Source of the DNA: Acidobacteriota bacterium
GTDB lineage: Bacteria; Acidobacteriota; Terriglobia; UBA7540
DNA length: 13,290 nucleotides
Assembly: GCA_021827245.1 (NCBI GenBank)
Contig: JAKAWN010000167.1
Location: 1-13,290 of the forward strand
Direction of reading: 5' to 3'
Part shown: one piece after another, positions 1-6,797 of the stretch
How the letters are laid out: every line of letters starts with the position of its first letter
How positions within the stretch are numbered: position 1 is the first letter of the stretch
The notes under the pieces: generated by a model
What the model saw: the letters and a program-made list of their open reading frames with translations, nothing else
What the model was told of the DNA's origin: nothing
The model's database searches: none
Translations under genes and position numbers: made by a program

Positions 1-588
1 CTGGTCGTCGCGGGAATTCTGGCTATTGTCTACATTGAAGTGCAAAGGTTTGAGCACATGACCCGTATTTCCTCTTCGCGAACCATGCTGGCAGTTCTTC
101 CCTTTGAAAACCTGACCGGGGATTCGGGCCAAAATTATGTCGCCGACGGCCTCAGCCAGGAAATTATCGCGGAACTGGGTCAGTGGAATCCCACAAGGCT
201 AGGAGTTATCGCCCACACCTCATCAAAGGTCTACCAGGGAATGCGTAAGTCGATAGGCGATATTGGGCGTGAATTGGGAGTGGATTATATTGTCGAGGGC
301 AGCGTGCGCCGCAGCGACAAGCGCTTTCGAATCACCGTGCTGCTCGTCCGGGCAAGCGATCAGGCCCAACTGTGGGCGGCGAACTATGACCGCACTATCG
401 ACAACCCGATCACCATGCAGATCGAGATCACTCGAATCGTTGTCCACGAAATTGGCAGCCGCATCGCAATTGGGCGGGCGACGAGTCTCTCAGCGCCCCT
501 CCTGGATGAGCGGTTGCCACCCCCGATAATTCAAACTGTTTCCTTGCTGCGGAAGCTCGAACCAGAAGATTGGCGAGCGCAAGACTGA
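1..588 (+). CDS. TolB/FlgO-like domain membrane protein, C-terminal part (partial at left edge)
   Basis: The reading frame is open at base 1, so the true start lies outside the window; the GTG at 40 is internal. The visible 195 residues begin with a hydrophobic stretch (about residues 1-12, LVVAGILAIVYI) that looks like the end of a transmembrane helix. A TolB/FlgO-like domain follows at about residues 28-150, with AVLPFENLTGD, YVADGLSQEII, LGVIAHTSSKVYQG, IGRELGVDYIVEGSVRR and LWAANYDR. In proteins of this type the usual order is a cytoplasmic winged-helix DNA-binding domain, one membrane helix, this extracytoplasmic domain and then many TPR repeats. Here the protein stops about 45 residues after the domain, with no TPR and no TPR-like reading in the bases that follow. 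It may be a short family member or a truncated one. The N-terminal DNA-binding domain is presumed from the family and cannot be seen. The domain assignment is firm; the function is not. Confidence 0.85.
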   Translation: MVVAGILAIVYIEVQRFEHMTRISSSRTMLAVLPFENLTGDSGQNYVADGLSQEIIAELGQWNPTRLGVIAHTSSKVYQGMRKSIGDIGRELGVDYIVEGSVRRSDKRFRITVLLVRASDQAQLWAANYDRTIDNPITMQIEITRIVVHEIGSRIAIGRATSLSAPLLDERLPPPIIQTVSLLRKLEPEDWRAQD

Positions 589-822
589 CCGCCCAAACGT
601 TACCCACCCATGCATGACCGCATCTGAACTGCCGTTCAAATCACTATGCAGGCCAATGTGACGGCGGAGTGGACCTTTAGGGATGCTCTGTCCTGGCCAC
701 GAGGTTCGTGAGGCTGCGGCATTAGGCTCGATGCAGCTTTGAACTCCGAGGTGCGCTGAGGGCGCCGGGCCGCCTTGAGCGGAATGCTGGAAATGCAAAA
801 AGGGCACTCCTTGTTGGAGGAT

Positions 823-1165
823 CTACCGATGCTGGGCTAATTTCCTAAAGCGATTAACCTGCTTAATGATCGAGAGAAGCGCGAAGGGGTATGATCTGAA
901 AATCAATAATCGAGTTGATGAGGACGCCGCGGACGATTGTCGGCACTCCGGCCTTCTTGGCATCGGCAAGTGATGCGAAGGGTATTCGGGACAAGGTAAA
1001 GAGAAGGTTTGAGAAGTCGACGCGCCCGATCACCCACCCCAGCGAAGGCATGAAAACATAGCCGACCAGGGAACTGACAATTCTTTCCAATGCCGCGCCC
1101 TGAAAGATTCCAACGGCCAAAGAGCGGAATGATTCTTGCTCTGCCAAGGATGACGGAAATTACGG
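823..1165 (-). pseudogene. mscL: mscL remnant (large-conductance mechanosensitive channel), frameshifted
   Basis: The minus-strand frame from about 1147 to 864 reads LAVGIFQGAALERIVSSL, then MPSLGWVIGRVDFSNLLFTL, then FASLADAKKAGVPT and GVLINSIIDFQII. This is the order of MscL from the first membrane helix through the periplasmic loop into the second. The open frame then ends early at 863. Moving one frame at the G4 run at 886-889 (CCCC on the coding strand) restores FALLSIIKQVNRFRKLAQHR and a stop at 823-825, which matches the expected end of helix 2 and the basic tail. The N-terminus is also damaged. No ATG or GTG lies in a suitable place, and the RGNVVDL motif before LAVG survives only as a weak resemblance (RARIIPL) in another frame. 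An intact MscL would be a homopentameric inner-membrane valve for hypo-osmotic shock. The remnant sits directly behind the membrane protein gene on the same strand. The family call is firm. A sequencing indel could explain the C-terminal shift but not the lost start. Confidence 0.77.
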
Positions 1166-1185
1166 AGGGGCCGAGGTCAAAAGAC

Positions 1186-1584
1186 CTACTGGCGATCTTT
1201 GTCTAACGCAGGGACAGCGGTCGAAGCACGCTCGTTGTGACTATTTGGCGTTGAATCGTCGGATGGGTGTCGGTAAAAGAAAATACCAAGGAAGCAGCCC
1301 ACCGCCGCTGCGACCAGAAGGAAAAAGATGAAGGAGACCACCACCCCCAAGATGGTGCCGTGGACAGATTGCCAGCCAGCAATCCGGCCCATGCCGAAGG
1401 CAACAAAAGCCGATACAAACATGATCAGCGCATAGACCGGAACGCTCATTTTCCCCCGCCACGCAGCCGCGGGAATCACAACAACCAGGACCAGACAGGA
1501 CAGAGAAAGCGGAAAGATCACTCCCAGATTCGCCGCCAATATCTCGAGGATGAAAAGACCTGCAAGAGAAGGGAACACCGTCAT
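1186..1584 (-). CDS. Small four-helix integral membrane protein of unknown function
   Basis: This 132-residue protein is not one I recognise. It is very hydrophobic, with probable membrane helices near residues 4-22, 23-41, 47-67 and 77-103. A hydrophilic, probably cytoplasmic or periplasmic, tail of about 28 residues follows (HPSDDSTPNSHNERASTAV...DKDRQ). I chose the ATG at 1582-1584 because GAGGAA lies 8 nt upstream of it (1593-1598) and a good promoter lies 36-70 nt upstream. Another reading frame overlaps this one over much the same span, but it gives no coherent membrane pattern. The gene stands directly upstream of the mscL remnant on the same strand, and the two could once have been co-transcribed. 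Nothing in the sequence points to a substrate or partner. Confidence 0.7.
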   Translation of the reverse strand: MTVFPSLAGLFILEILAANLGVIFPLSLSCLVLVVVIPAAAWRGKMSVPVYALIMFVSAFVAFGMGRIAGWQSVHGTILGVVVSFIFFLLVAAAVGCFLGIFFYRHPSDDSTPNSHNERASTAVPALDKDRQ

Positions 1585-1592
1585 GAGCCAAG

Positions 1593-1598
1593 TTCCTC
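1593..1598 (-). promoter_or_regulatory. Ribosome-binding site of the small membrane protein
   Basis: GAGGAA on the minus strand, 8 nt before the ATG at 1584. It supports this start over the alternative overlapping frame. Confidence 0.65.
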
Positions 1599-1626
1599 GA
1601 AGAAGAAAAACTTCATCATAACGTCT

Positions 1627-1655
1627 ATGCTAAGCGCCGGCCATGCTGAAGTCAA
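1627..1655 (-). promoter_or_regulatory. Sigma70-type promoter of the small membrane protein gene
   Basis: On the minus strand a -35 hexamer TTGACT (1650-1655, five of six consensus bases) and a -10 hexamer TAGCAT (1627-1632, four of six) are separated by exactly 17 nt. The predicted transcription start near 1620 would give a leader of about 36 nt, with the ribosome-binding site and ATG at the expected distance. This is the best promoter match I found in the window. It is a pattern match only, with no experimental support. Confidence 0.6.
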
Positions 1656-1659
1656 CTGC

Positions 1660-1675
1660 TGAGGTGTCCACCTCA
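1660..1675. promoter_or_regulatory. Dyad TGAGGTG-TC-CACCTCA, possible operator
   Basis: A perfect inverted repeat with 7-bp arms and a 2-nt centre. It lies 4 bp upstream of the -35 hexamer of the small membrane protein promoter and is centred near position -47 relative to the predicted start. That is a usual place for a dimeric activator, or for a repressor that touches the -35 region. No regulator can be named from the sequence. Confidence 0.45.
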
Positions 1676-2660
1676 AAGGCAAGAGTGTCTGTCAGAGCCG
1701 ATTCAGTCCTCCTCATCCCATTGGCTTGAATTCCCTATCCAAACGCAGCCAACGGCAAATCGGCACCTCGCGGGAAGCTATTGGACGAGGGCGAACCTGC
1801 ACAGCGAAAGCGGCTTGCCGAAGCATGCCTGAGCAAATTTCAGGCTCGGCCTCGCAGGGCAGGGAAGATCGCTCACAAGGGTTGAGGCCGGAACCCGCCA
1901 ACAACGCTCAGACGTTCTGATTTTAGAACGACCGAAGAACACGGCCGGAAACGAGACACGGTTCTGTCAGCGCACGCGGACCGTGCTGCAAGATATCCAC
2001 GGATTCCTCCGGCTCCTCAAATTTCCTGGTCTCACCAGCCGTCAGAGGATCGCCTGGAAATCGTCCATCATGCCGATGAAAACCATACGGCCCGACTCAA
2101 TCCATTGTCGGGCGCTCTCTCCCCCAAGCGCTGATCGGCAGCCGCCATAACTAACTTGCCGTCGATACTTCCACCGCAAGAAAAGGCGAATTCCGAGAAA
2201 GGATAGTGTGGGGCGGTTGAACGCGTGCGCCGGAAATATTAGCGAACGCGTTCTCATCCAGAGCTTTGCACAGGTGCGTCTGATAAAATAATTGATGTGG
2301 CTCTTCAGTTTACATAATATGTTTTGCACAAGCTCCTTTTCTTTTTCCACAACGGCGTTGCCTTGATCTGCCTTCCCAATGTGAAGTCATTGGGTTCGCC
2401 AGGTGCGGGTTCGACGATGGACAATCCGCAGATTGATGCCTGTTGTTCTCCTGGATCGGATTAGTGGCCCAAGCCGAAGGTCTGCGACGAGTTAGAAGTG
2501 CGAAGCTGCGCGAGAACATACACTTTTATGTTGTTTCCAAAGTAGTTCCTGGATTTGGAAGGCTTTCTACCAGGGTTGCGGTTTCTGAAATGCTCTTTCG
2601 AACGTTTGTAGCTTGTGCTAACGTAGAGAGTTTGCCAGTGTGTAGACGTCTTAATCTTCA
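1676..2660. other. Intergenic stretch of about 1 kb without a convincing gene
   Basis: Several short open frames occur on both strands (for example 1726-1920 + and 2042-2350 -). None gives a recognisable protein, and they overlap one another without codon structure typical of the neighbours. Visible small structures are a hairpin CGTTCT/AGAACG at 1913-1930, an inverted repeat TTCCAAA/TTTGGAA at 2535-2560 with a 12-nt loop, and a bulged hairpin at 2602-2624 (ACGT..TAGC/GCTA..ACGT). A weak promoter-like pair lies in an AT-rich patch: TTGATG at 2292-2297, 17 nt, then TAATAT at 2315-2320, pointing toward recO. I see no tRNA, rRNA or known riboswitch. The region may be decayed sequence, like the mscL remnant beside it, plus the recO leader. 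Confidence 0.5.
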
Positions 2661-3407
2661 ATGCCCCTTATCGAAACAGAAGCCATCGTTCTACGGACTC
2701 ACCGGTTGGGGGAGGTTGACAAGATCGTCTCACTGATGACGCGGCAACTAGGTCGTTTACGCGCAGTTGCCAAGGGGGCCTTGAGCCGCAGAGGACGCTA
2801 CGGCGCGGCCCTCGAGCCGCTAAGTTATATCCGCTTGTGGATTTATGACCGGGAAAACCGGGATCTTCAGCGCGTTGGTTCTGCTGAGATTCTGGAATCG
2901 TTCTTTGAGATGCAGAAGGACTACCGGCTGCAGCTTGCCGCGCAATACCTGGCGGAGGTGACGGAGCGCTTTCTGCCCGAGCGCGAGGTGAATGAGCGGG
3001 TCTTCCGGCTGCTGCTAGCCGTTCTGCGAGCATTCAAGCGCTTTGGTGAAGTGAATCGTCCGCTTCTGTTTTTTGATTATTGGCTGTTGCGGCTGGGCGG
3101 GTTTCTGCCCGATCTGAGCCGGTGCATGGCGTGCCAGAGGCCCTTTGCGGAGGAGGATGGTTTCTATGACCCTGTGGCAGTGGCTCTCGTATGTTCGCGC
3201 TGCCGCGGTGGCGGTTCCGTCGAGCAGGTCTCAGCCAATGCGCTCCGGCTGATCCCCGCCTTTCGCGCAGCGCGTATTGAGCAGTGGCTTGAAAAGGAGG
3301 CGGACCCCCCGGGCACACGCGAGTTGCGCCGGCTGATGGAACAGGTCATCGAGGCGCATCTTGAAAGGAAGTTGACAACGCGGGCGCTGCTGTCGGAAGA
3401 GATATAG
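2661..3407 (+). CDS. recO: DNA repair protein RecO
   Basis: RecO is the recombination mediator of the RecFOR pathway. It binds SSB-coated single-stranded DNA with RecR and helps load RecA at gaps. The 248-residue product has the usual length. The N-terminal OB fold is at about residues 1-80 ([21 protein letters not shown], then [11 protein letters not shown]), followed by the helical C-terminal domain. A four-cysteine zinc site is visible as CMAC (C155, C158) and CSRC (C178, C181). The ATG at 2661 begins with the typical [12 protein letters not shown] opening, so the start is secure even though no good Shine-Dalgarno sequence precedes it. The gene lies 40 nt before glyQ on the same strand, and a recO-glyQ-glyS order occurs in several bacterial groups, so co-transcription is likely. 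Confidence 0.95.
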   Translation: MPLIETEAIVLRTHRLGEVDKIVSLMTRQLGRLRAVAKGALSRRGRYGAALEPLSYIRLWIYDRENRDLQRVGSAEILESFFEMQKDYRLQLAAQYLAEVTERFLPEREVNERVFRLLLAVLRAFKRFGEVNRPLLFFDYWLLRLGGFLPDLSRCMACQRPFAEEDGFYDPVAVALVCSRCRGGGSVEQVSANALRLIPAFRAARIEQWLEKEADPPGTRELRRLMEQVIEAHLERKLTTRALLSEEI

Positions 3408-3447
3408 CAATTTCAAGTTCAGAGAAACCTCCTTTTATCAGATAATT

Positions 3448-4392
3448 ATGGCTGGTACTCAAAGTAATTTACGAAAAACAGAAGGAAGCCTGACTTTTCA
3501 GGAGATGGTAAGTCGACTGAGCGATTTCTGGGCGAGGCAGGGCGCGGTGGTGGCTCTTCCGTACGATCTGGAGGTGGGCGCAGGGACCATGTGCCCCGAG
3601 ACTTTTTTCCGTGTTCTCGGGCCGGAGCCCTGGAGCGTCGCTTATGTTCAGCCGTCCCGGCGTCCGGCTGACGGCCGGTATGGGGAGAATCCTAACCGCC
3701 TTCTCAAGCACACTCAAATGCAGGTCATCCTCAAACCACCGCCGGAGGACGTACAGGATGTTTACCTGCGCAGCCTGCGGGACATCGGCATTGATTTCCA
3801 CAGCCACGATATCCGGTTTGAGGAAGATAACTGGGAGGCGCCGACGCTGGGGGCGTGGGGAATTGGATGGCAGGTCATGCTGGATGGGCTTGAGATCACG
3901 CAATTCACCTACTTTCAGCAGTCCGGGGGTGTTGATCTTGACCCCATTTCGGTTGAGCTGACCTATGGACTTGAGAGAATTGCAGCCTTCCTTCAAAATG
4001 TTAATAATGTGTATGAAGTTAAATGGAATAATTCAATAACGTATAATGACTTAAGGCGTCGAGAGGAATTCGAGCTTTCGCTCTATGACTTTGAAGCTGC
4101 TTCGGCTGATTCCACGCGAGCCTTATTTGAGATCTACGAGGCTGAAGCCGCCCGTTTATTGAAGGGCTACTTTAATTCTGACAGTGGCCAAAGGCCTGGT
4201 CGATTCCCGCTGCGCAAGGTTTATGAGTTCTGCCTGAAGTGCTCCCACCTGTTCAATATCCTCGATGCGCGAGGTGCTATCAGCGTAACGGAACGGGTGG
4301 CCCTGATTGCGCGTATCCGAAAGATCGCCACTGATGTGGCTCATGTTTACCTTGAGCAATCCACACCCGTTGCAGAGGTTGAATCCGCATGA
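3448..4392 (+). CDS. glyQ: Glycyl-tRNA synthetase alpha subunit
   Basis: This is the catalytic subunit of the heterotetrameric (alpha2beta2) glycyl-tRNA synthetase, which activates glycine with ATP and charges tRNA-Gly in the cytoplasm. The 314-residue product carries the family's conserved blocks: [12 protein letters not shown] (about 24-35), [20 protein letters not shown] (41-60), [20 protein letters not shown] (65-84), [20 protein letters not shown] (121-140), [14 protein letters not shown] (148-161) and class II motif 3, [10 protein letters not shown] (170-179). C-terminal helices include [16 protein letters not shown] (268-283). The ATG at 3448 has no clear Shine-Dalgarno sequence. The gene overlaps glyS by four bases (ATGA), so translation of the two subunits is probably coupled. 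A very AT-rich patch at 3998-4055 stands out from the rest of the gene. Confidence 0.98.
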   Translation: MAGTQSNLRKTEGSLTFQEMVSRLSDFWARQGAVVALPYDLEVGAGTMCPETFFRVLGPEPWSVAYVQPSRRPADGRYGENPNRLLKHTQMQVILKPPPEDVQDVYLRSLRDIGIDFHSHDIRFEEDNWEAPTLGAWGIGWQVMLDGLEITQFTYFQQSGGVDLDPISVELTYGLERIAAFLQNVNNVYEVKWNNSITYNDLRRREEFELSLYDFEAASADSTRALFEIYEAEAARLLKGYFNSDSGQRPGRFPLRKVYEFCLKCSHLFNILDARGAISVTERVALIARIRKIATDVAHVYLEQSTPVAEVESA

Positions 4393-6590
4393 CGGCTGAG
4401 CAACAACTTCAGACTGAACCACTGCTGGTTGAAGTGGGGGTTGAAGAGATCCCAGCACGTTTTGTCGCGGGAGCTGAGCGGAGTCTTGGCGAAAGGCTGT
4501 CTGAGGCTTTGCGACATCTCCGCCTGCTGCCCGCGGACGCACAACCCGTCAAGACTTATTCCACGCCACGGCGGCTGGTGGCCCGGGCGCCAGAGGTTTT
4601 GGTTCGGCAGCTCAACGAGGTTGAGGAGATTGTGGGACCTCCGGTCAAGGTCGCATTTGACACGGAAGGAAAGCCGACTCGTGCCGCAGAAAGCTTTGCA
4701 GAAAGAAACTCGACCAGCGTCAAGCGTCTCATTCAGATTGAAACGCCCAAGGGGCTTTACCTGGGCCTCCGGAAGCGTGTCCGGGGGCGGCTTGCGCGCG
4801 AGATTTTGGCGGAAGCCCTGCCGGAAATAGTTCTCGGAATCGGCTTTCCGAAAAGCATGTACTGGACGTCGAAGACGGGCCCGCGATTTATCCGCCCCAT
4901 TCGGTGGCTGCTGGCCATTCTGGCGGAGGGAGAAAAGGCTCGCGTCATCCCTTTCGAGATTGCGGGGGTGGCCTCGCGCAAGTCGACTTTCGGGCATCGC
5001 GTCACTGGTCCCAAGGCTATTCCGGTTAGGAGCTTTGAGGAATTCACCACGAAGCTGCGTGAGCGCCTGGTTGAACTGGATCCCAGGGAGCGATCGGAAA
5101 TCGCCCGGTCAGGAATTAAAGCGATACTTGAAGGGCGCAATCTTAGGGTTGTTCCGGATGGGGACTTGCACGAATGGATCGTCAATTCTACCGAATGGCC
5201 CCGTCCAATCCTCGGAGGGTTTCACCGGCGATTCCTGCACCTTCCCCGGGAAATCCTGGTGACAGTGATGCGCGACCATCAGAAATATTTCGCTGTGGAA
5301 GATGGCGCTGGAAGCCTGCAACCCAATTTCGTTACTGTCATGAATCTTGATGAAGATTCCACCGGGATCATTCGCGAAGGACACGAGCGAGTTTTGACCG
5401 CGCGATTTGCCGATGCGGAGTTCTTCTGGAACGCCGATCAGAGAATTCCGCTGGCCGAACGCCAGGAGATGCTGGCGAAGGTGACCTATCAGGCGGAACT
5501 GGGAAGCTATGCCGATAAGGTCGGGCGGATGGTGCACGTGGCAACGGAAATCTGCCAGGAGCTTGAGCGCAAGGGAGAACTGGATGAGGCCGGCCGCGAC
5601 CATGTATTAAGGGCCATCCGTTTGTGCAAGTGCGACCTGACCACGCAGATGGTACGCGAATTCACGGAACTCCAGGGCGTTGTGGGTGGACTATACGCCC
5701 TCGTTCAAGGCGAGCCAGAGGTTGTCGCGGACACCATCTACGACCATTACAAGCCTGTCAATGCTGGTGACGAATGCCCACGGAGCAAGGTCGGCGCAAT
5801 CGTGGCGCTAGTGGACAGGCTCGACAGCGTGGTGGCGGGGTTTGCGGTTGGGCTTGAGCCAACGGGATCAAGCGACCCGTTCGGGCTGCGCAGAGCAGGG
5901 AATGGCATTGTTAAAATCGCAATCGAATCTCTTGCTACTCTTGATGTGGCCAAGGCCACTGAAGGGGCTGTACAGATTGCCGGCGAGACCCTTCAGGTGC
6001 CGAAGGATGAGTCTTTGGGGCAGCGGGTGCAGAGTTTCCTCCGCGAGCGGTTGGAGTTCTATTTCCGCGACATCGCAGGGCTTCGATATGACACGGTGCG
6101 CGCTGTTCTGAGCCCGACTGTTCCGATGGGGATCAATGTCCCGGCGGCTGCACTGGCGCGCGCCCAGGCCCTTGAGCAGATTCGTGACACGGAAGATTTT
6201 GTGGCGCTTGCTTCCGCGGCCAAACGGACGCGGAATATCCTGACCAAGTCGGCTGGCATTGACCATGCGGGCAGCCGTGTTGTGGTGGAATCCGCACTTC
6301 TCAGTGAGGGCCCTGAGCGCGATTTGTTTGCCGCGTACGAAGGCTTGACGGAAAATCTGAAGGCGCTGGAAGATCGTGGCGACTACGGAGGCTCGTTCCG
6401 GGCAATGGCCCAAATCCGATCACAAGTGGATCTGTTCTTCGACAAGGTCCTGGTGATGGCGGAAGACCCGGCTGTGCGGGAAAATCGTCTCCGGCTGCTT
6501 GTTCAGTTGAACAGAGACGTCTTTACCCGCCTTGCGGAGCTTTCCGAGATTGCGGTTGAAGCGCGCAGTTCCTCCAATTCAGGCAACTGA
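4389..6590 (+). CDS. glyS: Glycyl-tRNA synthetase beta subunit
   Basis: The beta subunit supplies tRNA recognition to the alpha2beta2 enzyme. At 733 residues it is slightly longer than the usual 690 or so. Characteristic blocks appear in order: [14 protein letters not shown] (12-25), KTYSTPRRL (55-63), GFPKSMYW (152-159), [11 protein letters not shown] (166-176), STFGHR (199-204), VMRDHQKYF (293-301), [10 protein letters not shown] (338-347), [11 protein letters not shown] (371-381), [16 protein letters not shown] (415-430), [11 protein letters not shown] (454-464) and [11 protein letters not shown] (496-506). The C-terminal anticodon-binding region contains [19 protein letters not shown] (683-701). 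The ATG at 4389 overlaps the glyQ stop by four bases, which is the evidence for the start and for translational coupling. The last ten residues are Ser/Asn-rich and probably disordered. Confidence 0.98.
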   Translation: MTAEQQLQTEPLLVEVGVEEIPARFVAGAERSLGERLSEALRHLRLLPADAQPVKTYSTPRRLVARAPEVLVRQLNEVEEIVGPPVKVAFDTEGKPTRAAESFAERNSTSVKRLIQIETPKGLYLGLRKRVRGRLAREILAEALPEIVLGIGFPKSMYWTSKTGPRFIRPIRWLLAILAEGEKARVIPFEIAGVASRKSTFGHRVTGPKAIPVRSFEEFTTKLRERLVELDPRERSEIARSGIKAILEGRNLRVVPDGDLHEWIVNSTEWPRPILGGFHRRFLHLPREILVTVMRDHQKYFAVEDGAGSLQPNFVTVMNLDEDSTGIIREGHERVLTARFADAEFFWNADQRIPLAERQEMLAKVTYQAELGSYADKVGRMVHVATEICQELERKGELDEAGRDHVLRAIRLCKCDLTTQMVREFTELQGVVGGLYALVQGEPEVVADTIYDHYKPVNAGDECPRSKVGAIVALVDRLDSVVAGFAVGLEPTGSSDPFGLRRAGNGIVKIAIESLATLDVAKATEGAVQIAGETLQVPKDESLGQRVQSFLRERLEFYFRDIAGLRYDTVRAVLSPTVPMGINVPAAALARAQALEQIRDTEDFVALASAAKRTRNILTKSAGIDHAGSRVVVESALLSEGPERDLFAAYEGLTENLKALEDRGDYGGSFRAMAQIRSQVDLFFDKVLVMAEDPAVRENRLRLLVQLNRDVFTRLAELSEIAVEARSSSNSGN

Positions 6591-6592
6591 GA

Positions 6593-6612
6593 CCGGCAGT
6601 GCGCTGTGCCGG
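6593..6612 (+). terminator. Hairpin just after glyS, terminator-like but without a U-tract
   Basis: CCGGCA at 6593-6598 pairs with TGCCGG at 6607-6612 around an 8-nt loop, starting 2 nt after the glyS stop. No run of T follows, so this is not a standard intrinsic terminator. It may stabilise the 3' end of the recO-glyQ-glyS message or act with another factor. Confidence 0.35.
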
Positions 6613-6646
6613 CGAGGCTGTTGATATGAAGTATCACTTGAGCTTT

Positions 6647-6662
6647 TGTCGGCGCGCCGACA
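6647..6662. repeat. Perfect 16-bp palindrome, copy 1 of 2
   Basis: TGTCGGCGCGCCGACA is its own reverse complement and has no spacer at the centre. It lies between glyS (57 nt downstream of the stop) and ppdK (136 nt upstream of the start). An identical 16-mer is found at 11376-11391, also between genes. With no loop it cannot fold into a normal hairpin, which favours a double-stranded protein-binding site or a genome-wide repeat over an RNA structure. Confidence 0.75.
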
Positions 6663-6749
6663 CGAGCGGCTCTGGCCACGAACCATCGATCCGGCTGATG
6701 ATTGCACCCGCCAGCGCAACATGCAAGATTGTTAGGACCCTGAAAATTC

Positions 6750-6766
6750 GGCGGCCACGAGCCGCC
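6750..6766 (+). promoter_or_regulatory. GC-rich hairpin in the ppdK leader
   Basis: GGCGGC at 6750-6755 and GCCGCC at 6761-6766 form a perfect 6-bp stem with a CACGA loop. It ends 15 nt before the ppdK ribosome-binding site. No T-run follows, so termination is unlikely. It could protect the 5' end of the ppdK message or influence initiation. Confidence 0.4.
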
Positions 6767-6781
6767 CGCAGATTTAATCAC

Positions 6782-6787
6782 AAGGAG
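6782..6787 (+). promoter_or_regulatory. Strong ribosome-binding site of ppdK
   Basis: AAGGAG ends 10 nt before the ATG at 6798. It fixes that start and contrasts with recO and glyQ, which lack a clear site. Confidence 0.75.
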
Positions 6788-6797
6788 ATCAGAAATT

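Noticed and set aside
490..807. Minus-strand open frame of 105 codons
   Set aside because: It overlaps the end of the real TolB-like frame, gives no recognisable protein, and its composition is that of a shadow frame.
801..819. CTCC/GGAG hairpin as an mscL terminator on the minus strand
   Set aside because: The stem is only 4 bp and the T-run begins several bases after it, which is too weak to support.
1267..1662. Plus-strand open frame of 131 codons opposite the small membrane protein
   Set aside because: It is very charged and low-complexity, as expected for the antisense of a hydrophobic protein. It also has no ribosome-binding site, whereas the minus strand has a promoter and ribosome-binding site.
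2042..2350. Minus-strand open frame of 102 codons
   Set aside because: It starts at a GTG without a ribosome-binding site and resembles no family I know. The AT-rich stretch near its start fits intergenic DNA better.
2391..2430. GGTTCGA sequence resembling a tRNA T-loop
   Set aside because: No matching acceptor, anticodon or D stems could be drawn around it.
3469..3996. Minus-strand open frame of 175 codons inside glyQ
   Set aside because: It is a shadow of glyQ, whose plus-strand product is unmistakable. Similar long antisense frames inside glyS and ppdK were rejected for the same reason.
6647..6662. Palindrome as an intrinsic terminator of glyS
   Set aside because: There is no loop at the centre and no T-tract. 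The exact second copy elsewhere points to a DNA-level role.
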